Positions 22,860 to 35,600 of a DNA stretch of 64,000 bases are shown piece after piece. This DNA is from Solen grandis. Taxonomy: Eukaryota > Mollusca > Bivalvia > Adapedonta > Solenidae. How positions within the stretch are numbered: the stretch's first letter is position 1; each line of letters starts with the position of its first letter. Location: assembly GCA_021229015.1 (NCBI GenBank), contig CM037783.1, positions 53,022,904-53,086,903 on the forward strand, in the 5' to 3' direction. The notes under the pieces were generated by a model. That model searched no databases and was not told the origin of the DNA. It saw nothing but the letters and a program-made list of their open reading frames with translations. The position numbers and the translations under genes were made by a program.

Positions 22860-23044
22860 AGGCTGGTTATTTATTGACTCGCCCTCGTAACACTACCTGT
22901 TTACTAGAATGACCAGTTTATAATAATATTGGGGAAATATATTAATTTCCTCTTTGAATGTTCAAATTATGATCAAATCAGATCAACGTTTATTTGATTA
23001 TTAAAATGCTGTCTATTCTTAGATGCTTACCTATGTATTATTTT

Positions 23045-23785
23045 AATCCCATCCCACCCCCTTCGAAGAAGAGGGGGCATATGGCTTTGCACATGTCGGT
23101 CGGTCCGTCGGTCGCTCGGTCGGTCGGTCGGTAGACCAAAACTTGTCCGACAAATAACTTAAGTTCTATTTGACCCTTAAGTCTCAAACTTAATATGGTT
23201 GTTGCTAATTACCAATAGAAGACCCCTATTGATTTTGGTGTCTGTACCTCAAAGGTCAATGTCACAAGCTCACATGTTAACATAATTTTATATGAAAGTC
23301 TTGTCCGAGTGATAACTTTAGTTCTATTTGACCCAGAGATCTCAAACTATGTATGGTTATTGCTTATGATTAGTAGAAGATCCCTTTTGATTTTGGGGTC
23401 TGTACCTCAAAGATCAATGTCACAATATCATAAATTAAAGTTCATAAGGTCACATATTTTTTATATAAAGTATTGTCCGAGTGATAATTTTAGTTCTAAT
23501 TTACCCTGACATCTCAAACTTGGTATGGTTGTTGCTTATGGCTAGTAGAGTTACTATACAAAAGTTAAAGTTTCATACACGTATGTAAATTATCTCCAAT
23601 TTATTTATTTTAGTAAAGATTTATAGCTTCCTCTTTTTAGCAGTGTTCATAATTATCAGTAGTAAACCTTTACCAAGATAAGTTCTTGACCAATTTGTGA
23701 CATGTCCATCATATGAAGTCCAACATCATACATATAATATAGCTATATAAATATGATGGCATATGAGGGGGGCTTATATGTTTTA
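23045..23785 (+). repeat. Tandem-repeat-cored mobile repeat with hairpin start
   Basis: Begins with a CCCCCTTC/GAAGAGGGGG hairpin and GGGGGCATATGG, then a GGTC(C/G)GTCGGTCGG simple repeat (about 23097-23132). Three degenerate units of about 155 bp follow, each with AACTT[TA]AGTTCTA, TTTGACCC, CTCAAACT[TA] and GTACCTCAAAG[GA]TCAATGTCAC. The right end, near 23765-23776, reads GAGGGGGGCTTATATG. No coding function is seen; an ORF at 23309-23509 is a chance frame. Confidence 0.65.
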
Positions 23786-24012
23786 CAAACATTAGTTGTT
23801 AATGTTGTATAAAATATGTATCTAATGATATAAAACTTCTCATTTTTATAACAGATTGATATGCAAGCAAACAGGGTTTTGTTACTTGTAACTTTGCATG
23901 AACCTTGTTGTCATATATTCGGAATATAAATATATGTTGATAATAATCATTTATTTGTTTAAGGTACTGATATGTAATTAAATGTTTATTTTCTACTAGT
24001 ACATAAAGATTT

Positions 24013-24820
24013 AAATGAACCTACCAAAAGTGTAAGGCTATAATTCTTAACGTTTTCATGAACCTATCATAAGTATAAGGTTATAATCCTTAATGTTTAC
24101 ATGAACCTTTCGTAAGTATGTAATAATTTAACATTAACGTATCATATATATAAAACTATAATCCTTAACGTTTACATGAACCTATCATTAGTATAGATTA
24201 ATGTTTACATGAACGTATCATATGTATAAGCGAACCATTCATAAATGTAAAGCTACAATCCTTGAAGTTTACATGAACCTATCATAAGTATAATGCTATA
24301 ATCCTTAACGTTTACATGAACCATTCATAAATGTAAAGCTACAATCCTTGACGTTTACATGAACCTACCATAAGTATAATGCTATAATCCTTAACGTTTA
24401 CATGAACCATTCATAAATGTAAAGCTACAATCCTTGAAGTTTACATGAACCTACCATAAGTATAATGCTATAATCCTTAACGTTTACATGAACCATTCAT
24501 AAATGTAAAGCTACAATCCTTGAAGTTTACATGAACCTACCATAAGTATAATGCTATAATCCTTGACGTTTACACGAACCATTCATAAATGTAAAGCTAC
24601 AATCCTTGAAGTTTACATGAACCTACCATAAGTATAATGCTATAATCCTTGACGTTTACACGAACCATTCATAAATGTAAAGCTACAATCCTTGAAGTTT
24701 ACATGAACCTACCATAAGTATAATGCTATAATCCTTAACGTTTACATGAACCATTCATAAATGTAAAGCTACAATCCTTGACGTTTACATGAACCTACCA
24801 TAAGAGTATGTCTATAGTCC
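24013..24820 (+). repeat. Dimeric satellite, 86-bp period (43+43)
   Basis: The marker CCATTCATAAATG recurs at 24321, 24407, 24493, 24579, 24665 and 24751, exactly 86 bases apart. Each dimer has two related halves sharing [GC]CTA[TC]AATCCTT[GA]A[AC]GTTTACATGAACC. The left edge (24013-24240) is degenerate and monomeric; the right part is homogeneous. Confidence 0.93.
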
Positions 24821-25984
24821 TTAATGTTTACACAATTTTAAGATACGTAATATTTTCGGACTACATTAATTTCGCAGTTTTAACAACACTGATCTTTGAC
24901 GATTCAAATACTCTGCCGATTTCACAATTGTATGAAATAATAGTTTTCTCGAGTTTGCATAGACTCAAAGAGAGGAACGTTAAGATATTATCTCTTGACT
25001 ACAGTTATAGCTGACACTGCATTATTCGTAGATCTCATCATGTGATTAGATGCTATATGACGGCGATGTTCATTATTTCTTTCCGCAATATGCGGAAACA
25101 TATAGAGTTGGTATAATTATTCCAGCAATGTGTGTGTACATGTGTGTGTTTTAAGATGGCGATATATATGCATGTATGTCTGTATTGTTATCTAACGAAT
25201 CCTCAGATATGAAATACATGTTTATTCACACTGAAGGGTGCTATTTTATACCATTGTGTATTTTATAACTTCGAGTGTATGTATTCCAATAAGTGTACGA
25301 ATCATATACTTTGTGTATGAGATGGATTTTGTATTTGACTATTTACACGTCTTGGTAATATTTATATAACTTTTTGTAAATGGGCAAAGGCATAATGCCG
25401 GTTTTGCTAATGAATTTGGTTGATTGATAGGTTCAAAGGATCTAACACTCGAGGACTAATAAGAGGCTAAACGCTGTAGACAGTTTCCCACACAATGTTA
25501 AACGTCAACATTCCTAAGATGTACTTGAGCTTAAATACATTGTTTACCAAATGATACATTTTTGTTTGAGAGAACGTGAAGTAAGTATTTGTCTATATAT
25601 TGATCTATGGGATCTGTATTTTAGAACTATTCTCTGTCATTGTCTTGTTATTCTAATAAAATTTAGTTTATCTTTCTCGTATCTTTTAATATGTACACCC
25701 ATTTATTTCAAAGAAATAAATCAACAAAACCACGACAGCATCTGAAAACAACTGTCGTAAAAACTTTAGTCATGAAGTAATTAGAAACATAGTTGGACGA
25801 TTACACCACAATACTGATAATGGTGATAATGAAATATGTATATATATCTTATATATAAGACACGTCGAATAATTGGGTCTCCTATCGTTTATCTAAATGA
25901 AACCTTTCATATGTTTGTGATGAGACTAAGGTGAATACTCTCCATCACCCTAAAATGCGCTGGCATCAGCCAGCTCTTAACTGC
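24821..25984. other. Intergenic, no recognised feature
   Basis: AT-rich sequence with no repeat array and no ORF with recognisable motifs. The ORF at 25551-25745 is hydrophobic but unsupported by context. Confidence 0.6.
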
Positions 25985-26226
25985 TTAACCCTTTCCCTCA
26001 TAGAGGATACCATGAAAAGACCTATGCGAACAGCATAAAACCAGATCAGCCTGCGAGTAACTCGCAGGCTGATCAGGTTTTATGCTGTTCGCTGCTCCTC
26101 AGTGGTCAGGTAATGAGGATTTTACGATTAAATTTGGTAAGGTTTGAGTTTGGCTTTCTGCAGATCAGACTTTATGTGGTACCTATTGAGTGCGTCAAAA
26201 TGAGTCTATATGAGGGAAAGGGTTAA
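25985..26226 (-). mobile_element. 242-bp TTAA-flanked MITE with central palindrome, copy 1
   Basis: Starts and ends with TTAACCCTTTCCCTCAT and its inverse. The outer TTAA is the target duplication typical of piggyBac-type elements. A central inverted repeat at 26026-26092 has arms of about 32 bp around a 3-base loop and includes GATCAGCCTGCGAG. Copies of exactly the same length lie at 48754-48995 and 58909-59150, inverted relative to this one, and a decayed copy at 50671-50882. No coding capacity. Confidence 0.9.
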
Positions 26227-29200
26227 GATCACCATTAAAGAGGGCCAACGGTGGGTGATCTATATTACTAAACGGACGAGCTGATTTTTGTGTCGGATTT
26301 GGCGCCGTTACGAAACATCACTTTGTATATACAGACTATCGCGGTTATTCAGTAACCATTTAGTTGTTATTTTATTTTTGTCCAAAAATAAATAGAATTG
26401 CAAAGTTTGCGATAATTTATGGTGAATCCATCGAAATTGGATAAATCTATAATTAGTAACACCTTTGGGCAACATCGTCATGATAATGGGTTCTTCGTAT
26501 TGTTCAAACGTATGTCAACTCTTCTGGGGGAACCTCGACTAGCCTCGCAGCAACGTTACAAGAGTGTTACAAACGAAATCGGTATTTTGTCCCCATTTGA
26601 ACTACACGGGTCCTATTATTTATATTTCCAAATTATCTTTCGTTTATTCGAACGCTCGGAAGGAAGACGCTGTGGTGGAACCACGATACAACATAAGGTA
26701 CGTAAAAAGCATGGTATATGGCCCTAGACTAAGGTAACTTCATGGCTGTTGTAGTGAAAGGTAATTCGTACCGGATTCAATGTTAATATTGCCACAACAA
26801 AAAAATACAGCCTAGGTTTAACTTGTGCATTTTGTTAGCGTCATATCATGAGTCTTAGATTTGTGATCTGTATTTTTTTGTCCTGAAACTACCTTTATAT
26901 GCTGAGCGCCAAGCAAAGGAACTACAGCCGTACAATTTTTTACGTCCATTGACGTTGTCATTTCTTCTGAATAGCTTTGGCGTTAAAAACGTCGCTAATG
27001 TATCTTTGGGCGTTAGGTTTAAATTGCATCGCAGAATTATAAGTCGAGTCTGTTGCCTCCCATCCCTCAAACCGCCAAATATCCACCCCTTACCATAACA
27101 CCACCACTCCCGAAACGAAATCAAATCGTTCACCTTGCCGACGGTAAAACTCGTTGGCGGCCGTCGACAGGACTATTCCTACGAAAACAATACCGTATTC
27201 TTATCACGTCGACAGAAGCGACGGTGCGCACGTCCCTACCGAGTTAGTATACCGCCAGTATATGGACAAAAATTAAGTATGAGATTTAACATCGGACAAT
27301 AACTCCAAAAGTGTGATATGCAGAATTATGGTTCTTGTACACTGCACTTCTCCTCCATGAGGTCAACTCACATTAATAAATGCTCGCCCTCTGGGAAGCA
27401 TAATAATGTCTAAAAGTGCTCGGATTCTTCTTCTTCTTTTTTTTTGAGTACATGTATATATTTCCTAAAAATATATCCTATGCACCTGATTTTGATGTTT
27501 GTAATAAATCATCAATTAAGACTATATTTTGTGAGGGAGTGCTGCATTGTCACTGACAACGATGATGATCGATGTTGGAAATATCATCTGTCAAGCCTTC
27601 ATTTCCTGTTGTAATGTCTAATTATAGACAACAGTGAAATATTACATAAGAGTAAAAATAAAAACAATCCAAAAGGCAGAACGCACATTTATTACTGGAT
27701 CTTACTTACATTTAGAGTACGATTAAATATTGGTAACGTTAATGAATATATAAACATTTTGGTAAATAAACTTTATGTTAGATAACGTAACAAAGCACCA
27801 AAATATATGGAAAGTTTAAATATTCAGGTTATGGCTGAGCCACGAAGCATCTACACATTTTCTTATTGCAAAGCAAGCTTCTGAAAACGTACAGTCATCT
27901 TTGTATAGATATTATTCAAATGTTGAAATTTTTGCAAAATACAACAAAACCGCAAAATATAACAAAAGTTTTTTTTGTAGGTTTTATGTGAATATCAAGC
28001 CATGGAGAGACCTAAATTGTAAGTTTTGACTTATCCCCGTCTCTATTACCAAACAAGATATGAGAACATTTCCATAAAAAAATAAATGCTTTGAATAATT
28101 ATGTGTAGTACACAAAGTGGCTGAGACACTACCTACAAACTACTGCACACATATCTATCACAATGCAAAGCTAGTGGAAGAAACATTACCCAATGTTGTC
28201 ATGCTGTTGTTGTCCTTGAATGAAACCACATCAGTGTCAATTTCTGAATCAACCTTGCTTGTCTCTGATAACTTCACCACTGTCCTAAGCAGTCTACCAT
28301 AATTTATTAGTATCATTTTAACATACATAGCTTACATCAACTATACAGGATAGGTCAGTACATTTGTATTGTGATGCTATTAGGATACTTAATCATTAAC
28401 GGAATCATCATGAAACAAATAAATATTATGCAATATATCACTGTAAAAAGAAATGAAAGAAAAAAAATGAAATTCAAGCATATTTTCATTATATTCCTTA
28501 CAGATACAAATTTACTCAAAATACGTTAACTTGACCTCTTTAACCAAAGTTGTTTTACTGTTTTATAACTATGAAAAATATCATAAATAGGAAACAAATA
28601 CAATAAAATTTTTAAAAAAAACCTGCACATTAAAATGTAGGTTTGTTTTGCTTTATCAACCTTATCTTTCATGCATTATTATACATATGTATGTAAGGTT
28701 TTGGAGAATATATCTTGAAGAGATTTATAATCTACGAGATAACTATTACTTACACTACAGTATAGGGTATGCAAAACTATATGATGACAACCATCAACCA
28801 TATAACAACAATCAAGTCATGTTACACGTAAACATAATAAAATACAACTATTACATTATATAGTTAATGCAATAGGGTATACTATACATGATAATATACA
28901 AACATTCTACAAATATATTTTCAGGGGTAATACTGTAAAGTTGGTGAACGTACTAACAGTATAAAACTTAGACTATAAAATGCTTTACTTATTTCAATTA
29001 CAGTACAATTATTAATCAACTTCTACAGGTATGTTTTCTATGTGGACCAAGTTTCAATTATGATTCACTTTAATATATCACCTTTACCTTTACTGCCAGT
29101 CAAAATTCCAAATTTGAGAAATCAAACTTAAATACTTTAAACCTGTCATATAATAAAATGAGTTAAATGGATACAAATCTTGTGTTTCAAATTTAAAAAA

Positions 29201-29570
29201 GATGTTGAAAATAATCCAGTGTTCTAAACAGTTAAAACAGGCCTAAACACATAAATATTGGGGACACATAATTAAGATATCTAACCAGTTAAACTGCAAT
29301 CAAGCACACTTATGACAGATATTATTACTATTTTAAAGGTAAGTGTTTACAATATTATATAGTTCAGGTCTTAATTGTAATGATATATGTTCCTCACATA
29401 TCTTCAAATCTGTTGGACTGTTTTCTTCATCTCTGCTGACATCTAGTATTTAAATGGGACATTCATTACAAAAAAAAGTTCTGCACAACAAAAATATAAT
29501 ATAGAAAAATAAGACAATACTACACCGACTGAACACAACTGTTACAGTAAGCATATATAGAAGGCAGGTA
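26227..29570. other. Intergenic sequence between the TLR and VAT1L-like genes
   Basis: No gene is supported. ORFs at 26419-26727, 26855-27133 and 28117-28302 show no recognisable domain. A minus-strand frame at 28158-28315 is discussed as a weak finding. The rest is AT-rich unique-looking sequence. Confidence 0.55.
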
Positions 29571-30213
29571 CCTGTCCATATCAACTGTTATCAGGTACCT
29601 GTCCATATCAACTGTTATCAGGTACCTGTCCATATCAACTGTTATCTGAGGTACCTGTCCATAAGGTACCTGTCCATATCAACTGTTATCAGGTACCTGT
29701 CCATATCAACTGTTATCAGGTACCTGTCCATATCAACTGTTATCTGGTACCTGTCCATATCAACTGTTATCTGGTACCTGTCCATATCAACTGTTATCAG
29801 GTACCTGTCCATATCAACTGTTATCTGGTACCTGTCCATATCAACTGTTATCTGAGGTACCTGTCCATATCAACTGTTATCTGAGGTACCTGTCCATATC
29901 AACTGTTATCAGGTACCTGTCCATATCAACTGTTATCTGGTACCTGTCCATATCAACTGTTATCTGGTACCTGTCCATATCAACTGTTATCTGAGGTACC
30001 TGTCCATATCAACTGTTATCTGAGGTACCTGTCCATATCAACTGTTATCTGAGGTACCTGTCCATATCAACTGTTATCAGGTACCTGTCCATATCAACTG
30101 TTATCAGGTACCTGTCCATATCAACTGTTATCAGGTACCTGTCCATATCAACTGTTATCAGGTACCTGTCCATATCAACTGTTATCAGGTACCTGTCCAT
30201 ATCAACTGTTATC
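29571..30213. repeat. 27-bp minisatellite, about 24 units, three variants
   Basis: The unit is GGTACCTGTCCATATCAACT plus GTTATC and a variable junction: A (27-bp form), TG (28-bp form) or TGA (about 30-bp form). One unit near 29650-29663 is cut short. The minus-strand frame is open for part of the array (DRYQITVDM-type repeats) but has no start context or gene partner, so it is not called a gene. The array lies about 2.3 kb downstream of the VAT1L-like stop codon. Confidence 0.95.
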
Positions 30214-32522
30214 ACTTCAAAAAATACTGAATTAGAATCCCATGCTTAATATATATTTACTGGATATTCTGTATGGATTTGAGTCATATCACTGGAAAAC
30301 AATCAGTTGAAAAGAATGTAAAACAGTAAAATATTGCCATCTGAATAACACAACCCTTGTCAGTTATATATTCAAAGTATATCTTATACAATTGGTGTAT
30401 AGCTTCAAAAAAATCATAAATTGGTGGCAAAACATTTAGTTTTATTCATACTTAGTGATGATAGAAGAGCGTGGAAGCAAGACAATTTAGTCAATCACGG
30501 TTTCTGAAGAGATATAATAAATTCTTCTCCTTGGAGGGATTGCAGAAGAACATAACTGGTCCCAAATAAACATGGCTATACCACTGGTTAAACTTTACTT
30601 TCTCTCATCTTTAATAAGATTTTATTTCAGATATTGAGGGTAAAGGTATATGAACAATAGATCCATGTTCCTCTAGGACAATGTTTTTCATATCTTAATA
30701 TATCATGTTCTTATAGGATATTGGTTTTTACATGTTAATATAATACATGTTCTTACACTGCAAATCTATAGAGATTGAGATATTTGTGTCAAGGAATGCC
30801 AAAATTAGAGCTGTAAGTTATAGACAAGCTTTGTGTATTATGCCATCGCCATCAGACTAAAATAGGTCTTTTCTTCTACAGTGAATCAACATTTGCTGAT
30901 GATGCCAGTATATTGAAAAATATGAAGATAAATTTTTGTGTTAGTTTGAGGGAATGTATTAAAAACAGAATGTTAATTAGATAAGGATGATCCTTTTTTT
31001 TCTGATAGCGGGGCTTTGTTTTATGTGATTTAATAACAACATCATGTAAGATGCTCAAATCTTAAATTGTTTCTGCAATTGGTCCATCTGCAAAATATCA
31101 CATATTTTTCACTATGCATTGTATATTAAGTGCAAATAAAAGAAATTCTGCATAAATGTGTAAAACAAACTTTTTTCACAAAAAGATACAATTATAAGCC
31201 TAAATTAGTTGTTGATGCAAAACATGTGCAAAGGTATGTGAATGCAATACATTTACAGCTTTACTTGTATTCTAATTTAAGGTAGTGTAACTGTAATAAT
31301 GCTTGTATTGTCTAAACTGGATACATATATGCTTGCATTGATGAATTCATATTGAATTTTAATATCAGCTGATATCACCAGCAACTTTAAGATTAATATG
31401 CTAAACATAATCAGCAGATGAACAAGATGAAGTTATATAACTATCTAATCGAGAGAAAAGTTAAACAACACAAACTATTATTTTATTAAGTTCTTCCAGA
31501 TTCCCACAAAATAGTAGCATCAGTTTTACTGTGGTCTTCAATGAATTCATAAAACATGTTACATTAATCATTTTTGCGACTGATTAAAGCTTAAGTTTGG
31601 TTCTCAAAACATTTTAAAAGTCTCACACTTACAAATAATTTGTTCAAGTAGAACAAAATTTCAAAACCCAAATGGTACTGTTTTTTTCATTTCAATAAAT
31701 TTTCTTTCTTATGGAATGATAAAGTTACTATTCCATTTAGCTGAAAACATCTATATTGGTATAGAATAAACATATTTAATTTAATGAACACCAACAAAAA
31801 GAAGCTGAGTCTGGAATTCTTAGAACATTTTGGTCATCCTTCACCATTACCGGTAATCACATATATAATAAACAAGAACTACACTGTACAGCAGCAAGTA
31901 CACACGCTGTCACACACCACGAGTCTCACAACCAAGTCATTATAAAATAATATCTAATTTATAAATGCTTTTTTTTTTTTTTACACAATACATACAAAAT
32001 AAATATTTTATTACATTTTTAACAATGAAAACTTAAGTGTCCTTCTACATGTATTTAGCATTTTCTTTTCATATATGTATCTACACTTTTATTGTATTTG
32101 ATAAAGAATTTAAAATGCCTGACAATTGTGAATGTAAAGAAATTTGGAAGCCAAACCATTCAGTGACTGCGCATGCGTGAATACTTCAGTAAATCCAATT
32201 AGATTAGGCATTACCTAAAGGAAGAGAAAAAAAATCTTTACTCTGCAAACATCATTCGTGAAATACTATTAGAACAATACAAATCGAGATCAGATTGCAA
32301 AGCTAAGTCCTAGTTGTTTTAGATTTTTCAGACATGTGCATGACACAATTATGATACAAGGCCTCTGCATGCTGATCTGGATTCATACTTGTTACATGCA
32401 CATCATGCCAGGATGGTTTATAGCAAGTAAAGGGAAGGCCCACTTCTCCGATAAATTGTCTTTAAAACTACAAGTAGTGATAAATCCCAAATCACAAAAG
32501 GGTCTTGTGGGTATGACTTCAA
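30214..32522. other. AT-rich sequence downstream of the VAT1L-like stop; probable 3' UTR at the right end
   Basis: No coding exon found. On the minus strand AATAAA signals occur at about 32088-32093 and near 32003, about 430-520 bases after the stop codon at 32523-32525, and could end the transcript. No repeats are recognised apart from poly-T tracts. Confidence 0.5.
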
Positions 32523-32609
32523 TCACTGTTGGTCACCATTGACTACAGGACCATCCTTGTCCGCATTCTCTTTATTTTCTTCCTGTCCTCCCTCGGCATT
32601 CTGGGTAGC
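32523..32609 (-). CDS. VAT1L: VAT1L-like last coding exon (acidic C-terminal tail)
   Basis: Acceptor TTTTCAG precedes ATQNAEGGQEENKENADKDG..., ending in QQ and TGA at 32523-32525 (28 codons plus stop). The tail is rich in E, D, N and Q like the unstructured C-terminus of VAT1L proteins. The phase matches the end of the previous exon (codon boundary). Confidence 0.88.
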   Translation of the reverse strand, partial: ATQNAEGGQEENKENADKDGPVVNGDQQ

Positions 32610-35600
32610 CTGAAAATTTTGTAGACTTAAGTGAGTTTGTTGTGTGTAGATTTACATCAAAACAAAACAAGAGGGCCACTGTGACCCTAGAATGCTCACC
32701 AGAGTACCATTAGTCTAATTACTTCACTTATTAAGATCACTTGATTTTACCTATAGCATGTTGAGTAAAACTTGCAGTACCTAACATGAGTGGTTGCAAT
32801 CCTGTTTTATTGCACTGTGTAGAATGTAAGCAAAATACCAAATTGCAATTATTAGCTTACAGTTGCCTTTACTGAACACATGGCTGTTACTTTCAGCAAA
32901 AACAAGATTCATATATCCAATACAGAGAATTCAGATTATATAAGGAAACTAGCTGACAATCTAGAGGCCTCATTTTATAAGGGATCAACAAGCAATTACA
33001 GAAGCATTACTACAAAACAAAATTTAATTTTGATCATTGGTTTACGAGGAGGGGGGATTTTGAAATTCTCTCAAAAGACTATAATTATCAGGAAACTATC
33101 AGACCCACTGGGGACTTCATTTCCAAGGGATTAACTTTATTTTAGCTTCTATGGTAGAGTGCCATAATATGACCTGGATTCATGCCAAATTAAATAGAAT
33201 TGTTAGCATTGGTTAAAGAGAACAACATATTTTTCAAATAAAATTCTGTTGGTTAAAATATGGCAATCAGTTTTACATTGAACATGTTTATTTAAGTAAC
33301 TTTTGTGAATGGCCACCCAGTGATCATTCATGCTTATAAAGAAGGAAAAAAAAGGTCCTTATGAGAAATCCCACATATTAATCAAAGCACACTATGTGCT
33401 GAGAGACGGCGACAGGAATAACATGAAATAGCTATAATTCTAAACCCAGTGTTTCTGAAGTTATTGAAGCAGTCATATAACGACAAAAATCCATGCGCTG
33501 TTGCTACTCGCTCTCTGTTTGATACATTATGTAAACATTCTATCTGTTCTTTTGTATGTGTAGAAATTGACAAGGTATTTGAGTTTAAGATACTAGAATG
33601 TTTGCCTTTCTATTTCAAAGATAAGAAATGTTCTGGGAGGAACCTTACTTGCCATAATGCAAAATTATGTGTGGACTATTTTTAGGTCAATTACATACAT
33701 ATGGAGCGCTACTTTTTCTTTTTACAAGAGTAGATCTTCGTGTATGTAAGATTAAGAAATGTCATGGATATTTTGTTCACGCTTAAAATGTTTCTAGTGC
33801 AAAATAATGGTAAAAGAAAACATGTTAACAAACAATAATACATTATAAGGGGTAACGGTTATGATTCAAACGTCTGTGTAACATATTCCATTCGTATTCA
33901 TTAGTGCAGAATCGCATTGCATGGATCCGCACAAAGCACGGAGAAGTACACTTAAAACTTACCATAAAAAATATGTAAATCAGCGAGGCCTGAATTCGTT
34001 TTCCAGCATAGACGGTTGTGCCGTCTAAAAATGAACTTAAACTCCAGAGTTTAAGCGTATGCGTTAAGGCGTATGCAATTATGGTAAAAAAAATGTCCAA
34101 TTTATGAAAATCCATTTTAATTAGAATCAAAGTTTTTCCCAATGGAATTTCTGGAATGCAACATTGTATGTTTCAGATAGACAGAAACCATTAAGTTTCT
34201 CTATAAGACCAACCACTAGAAAATGTCATTCTACTACACCTTCAGTTACGGCAGAGTACAGACATATACAAGTGAAAATAATCTAGCTGTTTGACCTGTT
34301 TTACTTTTCCACGAGTACATAACTGAAAACTCTAAACGGAATGCCTCAGGTTTATAACCCAATTTGGACTTGTTGACTATTCTTACAAATAGGCTTATTC
34401 CAAAATAGTTAACAAAGTGTTTTTTTTTCACCAAAGACAATCTGTCTGGAACAAAACACAATCACAGTTCAGGCTTGAATTTCTTAAACAATACATCTTG
34501 TGAAGTAATGCCTAAAATCTTAATGGCATACATAAACATGCTAACATTCTTGCTGTACCAAAAGTTTAAGTGATTGACTAAGTTCAAGCAGCCTTACTGA
34601 TTAGCAATAACTGTTAAAAATGAATTGTTTAGGTACTTTTACCAGGTAAACATGAATGATGAAATTCCTATTTTAGTATTTAAGTATTTCTAAGCTCTAT
34701 GTAAGGCTGGTGTTATCATTAGAACTTAAAATCCCTGGAAAGATTAAAACACTTTGACACAGGAGAGAAGCCTTGTACACAATTTCATTTAATAGAAAAA
34801 TAAGACCAGCAAAATGCACCGAAAGTCAAATGTCATTTAAAGGTATTTCAGTGCTTTTTTTTCTAATGGACAGATTTTTCTACAATTTTGAACATAAATA
34901 CTTTAGACTAAAACTAAACTAGAAATGTGTCCATAGGACACAGATGCCCCCAAAACCACTTTTTTGTTGAATGATAGCATGTCAAGAACCTTCGTCAAAT
35001 CTGACAAGGATTTCATACTAAAGGTTACAGTGATCATGATCTTTGACATAGTGACCTCAAAATCAATAGGGTTCATCTACTGGTCATAGCCAATGTCCCT
35101 ACCAGGTCTGACAAACCCAGGCCCTGCAGTTCTACAGTTAATGATCGGAAAAAGGTTTTATATTTATGTACACAATGACCTTGATCTTTGACCCAGTGAC
35201 CTCAAAATCAATAAGGTTCATCTAATGGTCATGGCCAATGTCCCTACCTGGTTTCACAAACCAAGGCCCTTTGGTTCTCCAGTTAGTGATCTAAGAAGGA
35301 TTTCATACTAATGTACAAAGCGACCTTGACCTTTGATCCAGTGACCTCAAAATTAATAGGGTTCATCTACTGGTCATGGCCAATGTCTCTACCAAGTTTC
35401 ACAAACCCAGGCCCTGCGGTTCTTCAGTTAATGACCGGACAAGGATTTCATACTAATGTACACAGTGACCTTGTCACAGTGACATAAACCCAGGCCCTGC
35501 AGTTCTCCAGTTAATGATCTTAGAAGGTTTTCATAATAAAGTACACAATGACCTTGACCTTTGACCTAGTGACCTCAAAATCAATAGGGTTCATCTGCTG

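Larger units (their letters stand above)
21595..22887 (-). mobile_element. mariner-type DNA transposon with intact TIRs and TA flanks
   Basis: The terminal inverted repeats CGAGGGC[AG]AGTCAATAAATA... (29 bp, one mismatch) lie at 21595-21623 and 22859-22887. Each is flanked by the dinucleotide TA (21593-21594 and 22888-22889), the mariner target duplication. The transposase lies on the minus strand. About 265 bases of the length are a nested SINE and its duplicated target. Without it the element is about 1.03 kb, slightly short of the usual 1.3 kb. Confidence 0.93.

Noticed and set aside
26419..27133. Overlapping ORFs on both strands
   Set aside because: No recognisable domain, no splice structure and no neighbouring exons; not called as genes.
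29642..29839. Repetitive protein frame (DRYQITVDM units)
   Set aside because: The open frame simply follows from a 27-bp minisatellite unit; it is interrupted by units of other lengths and has no gene context.
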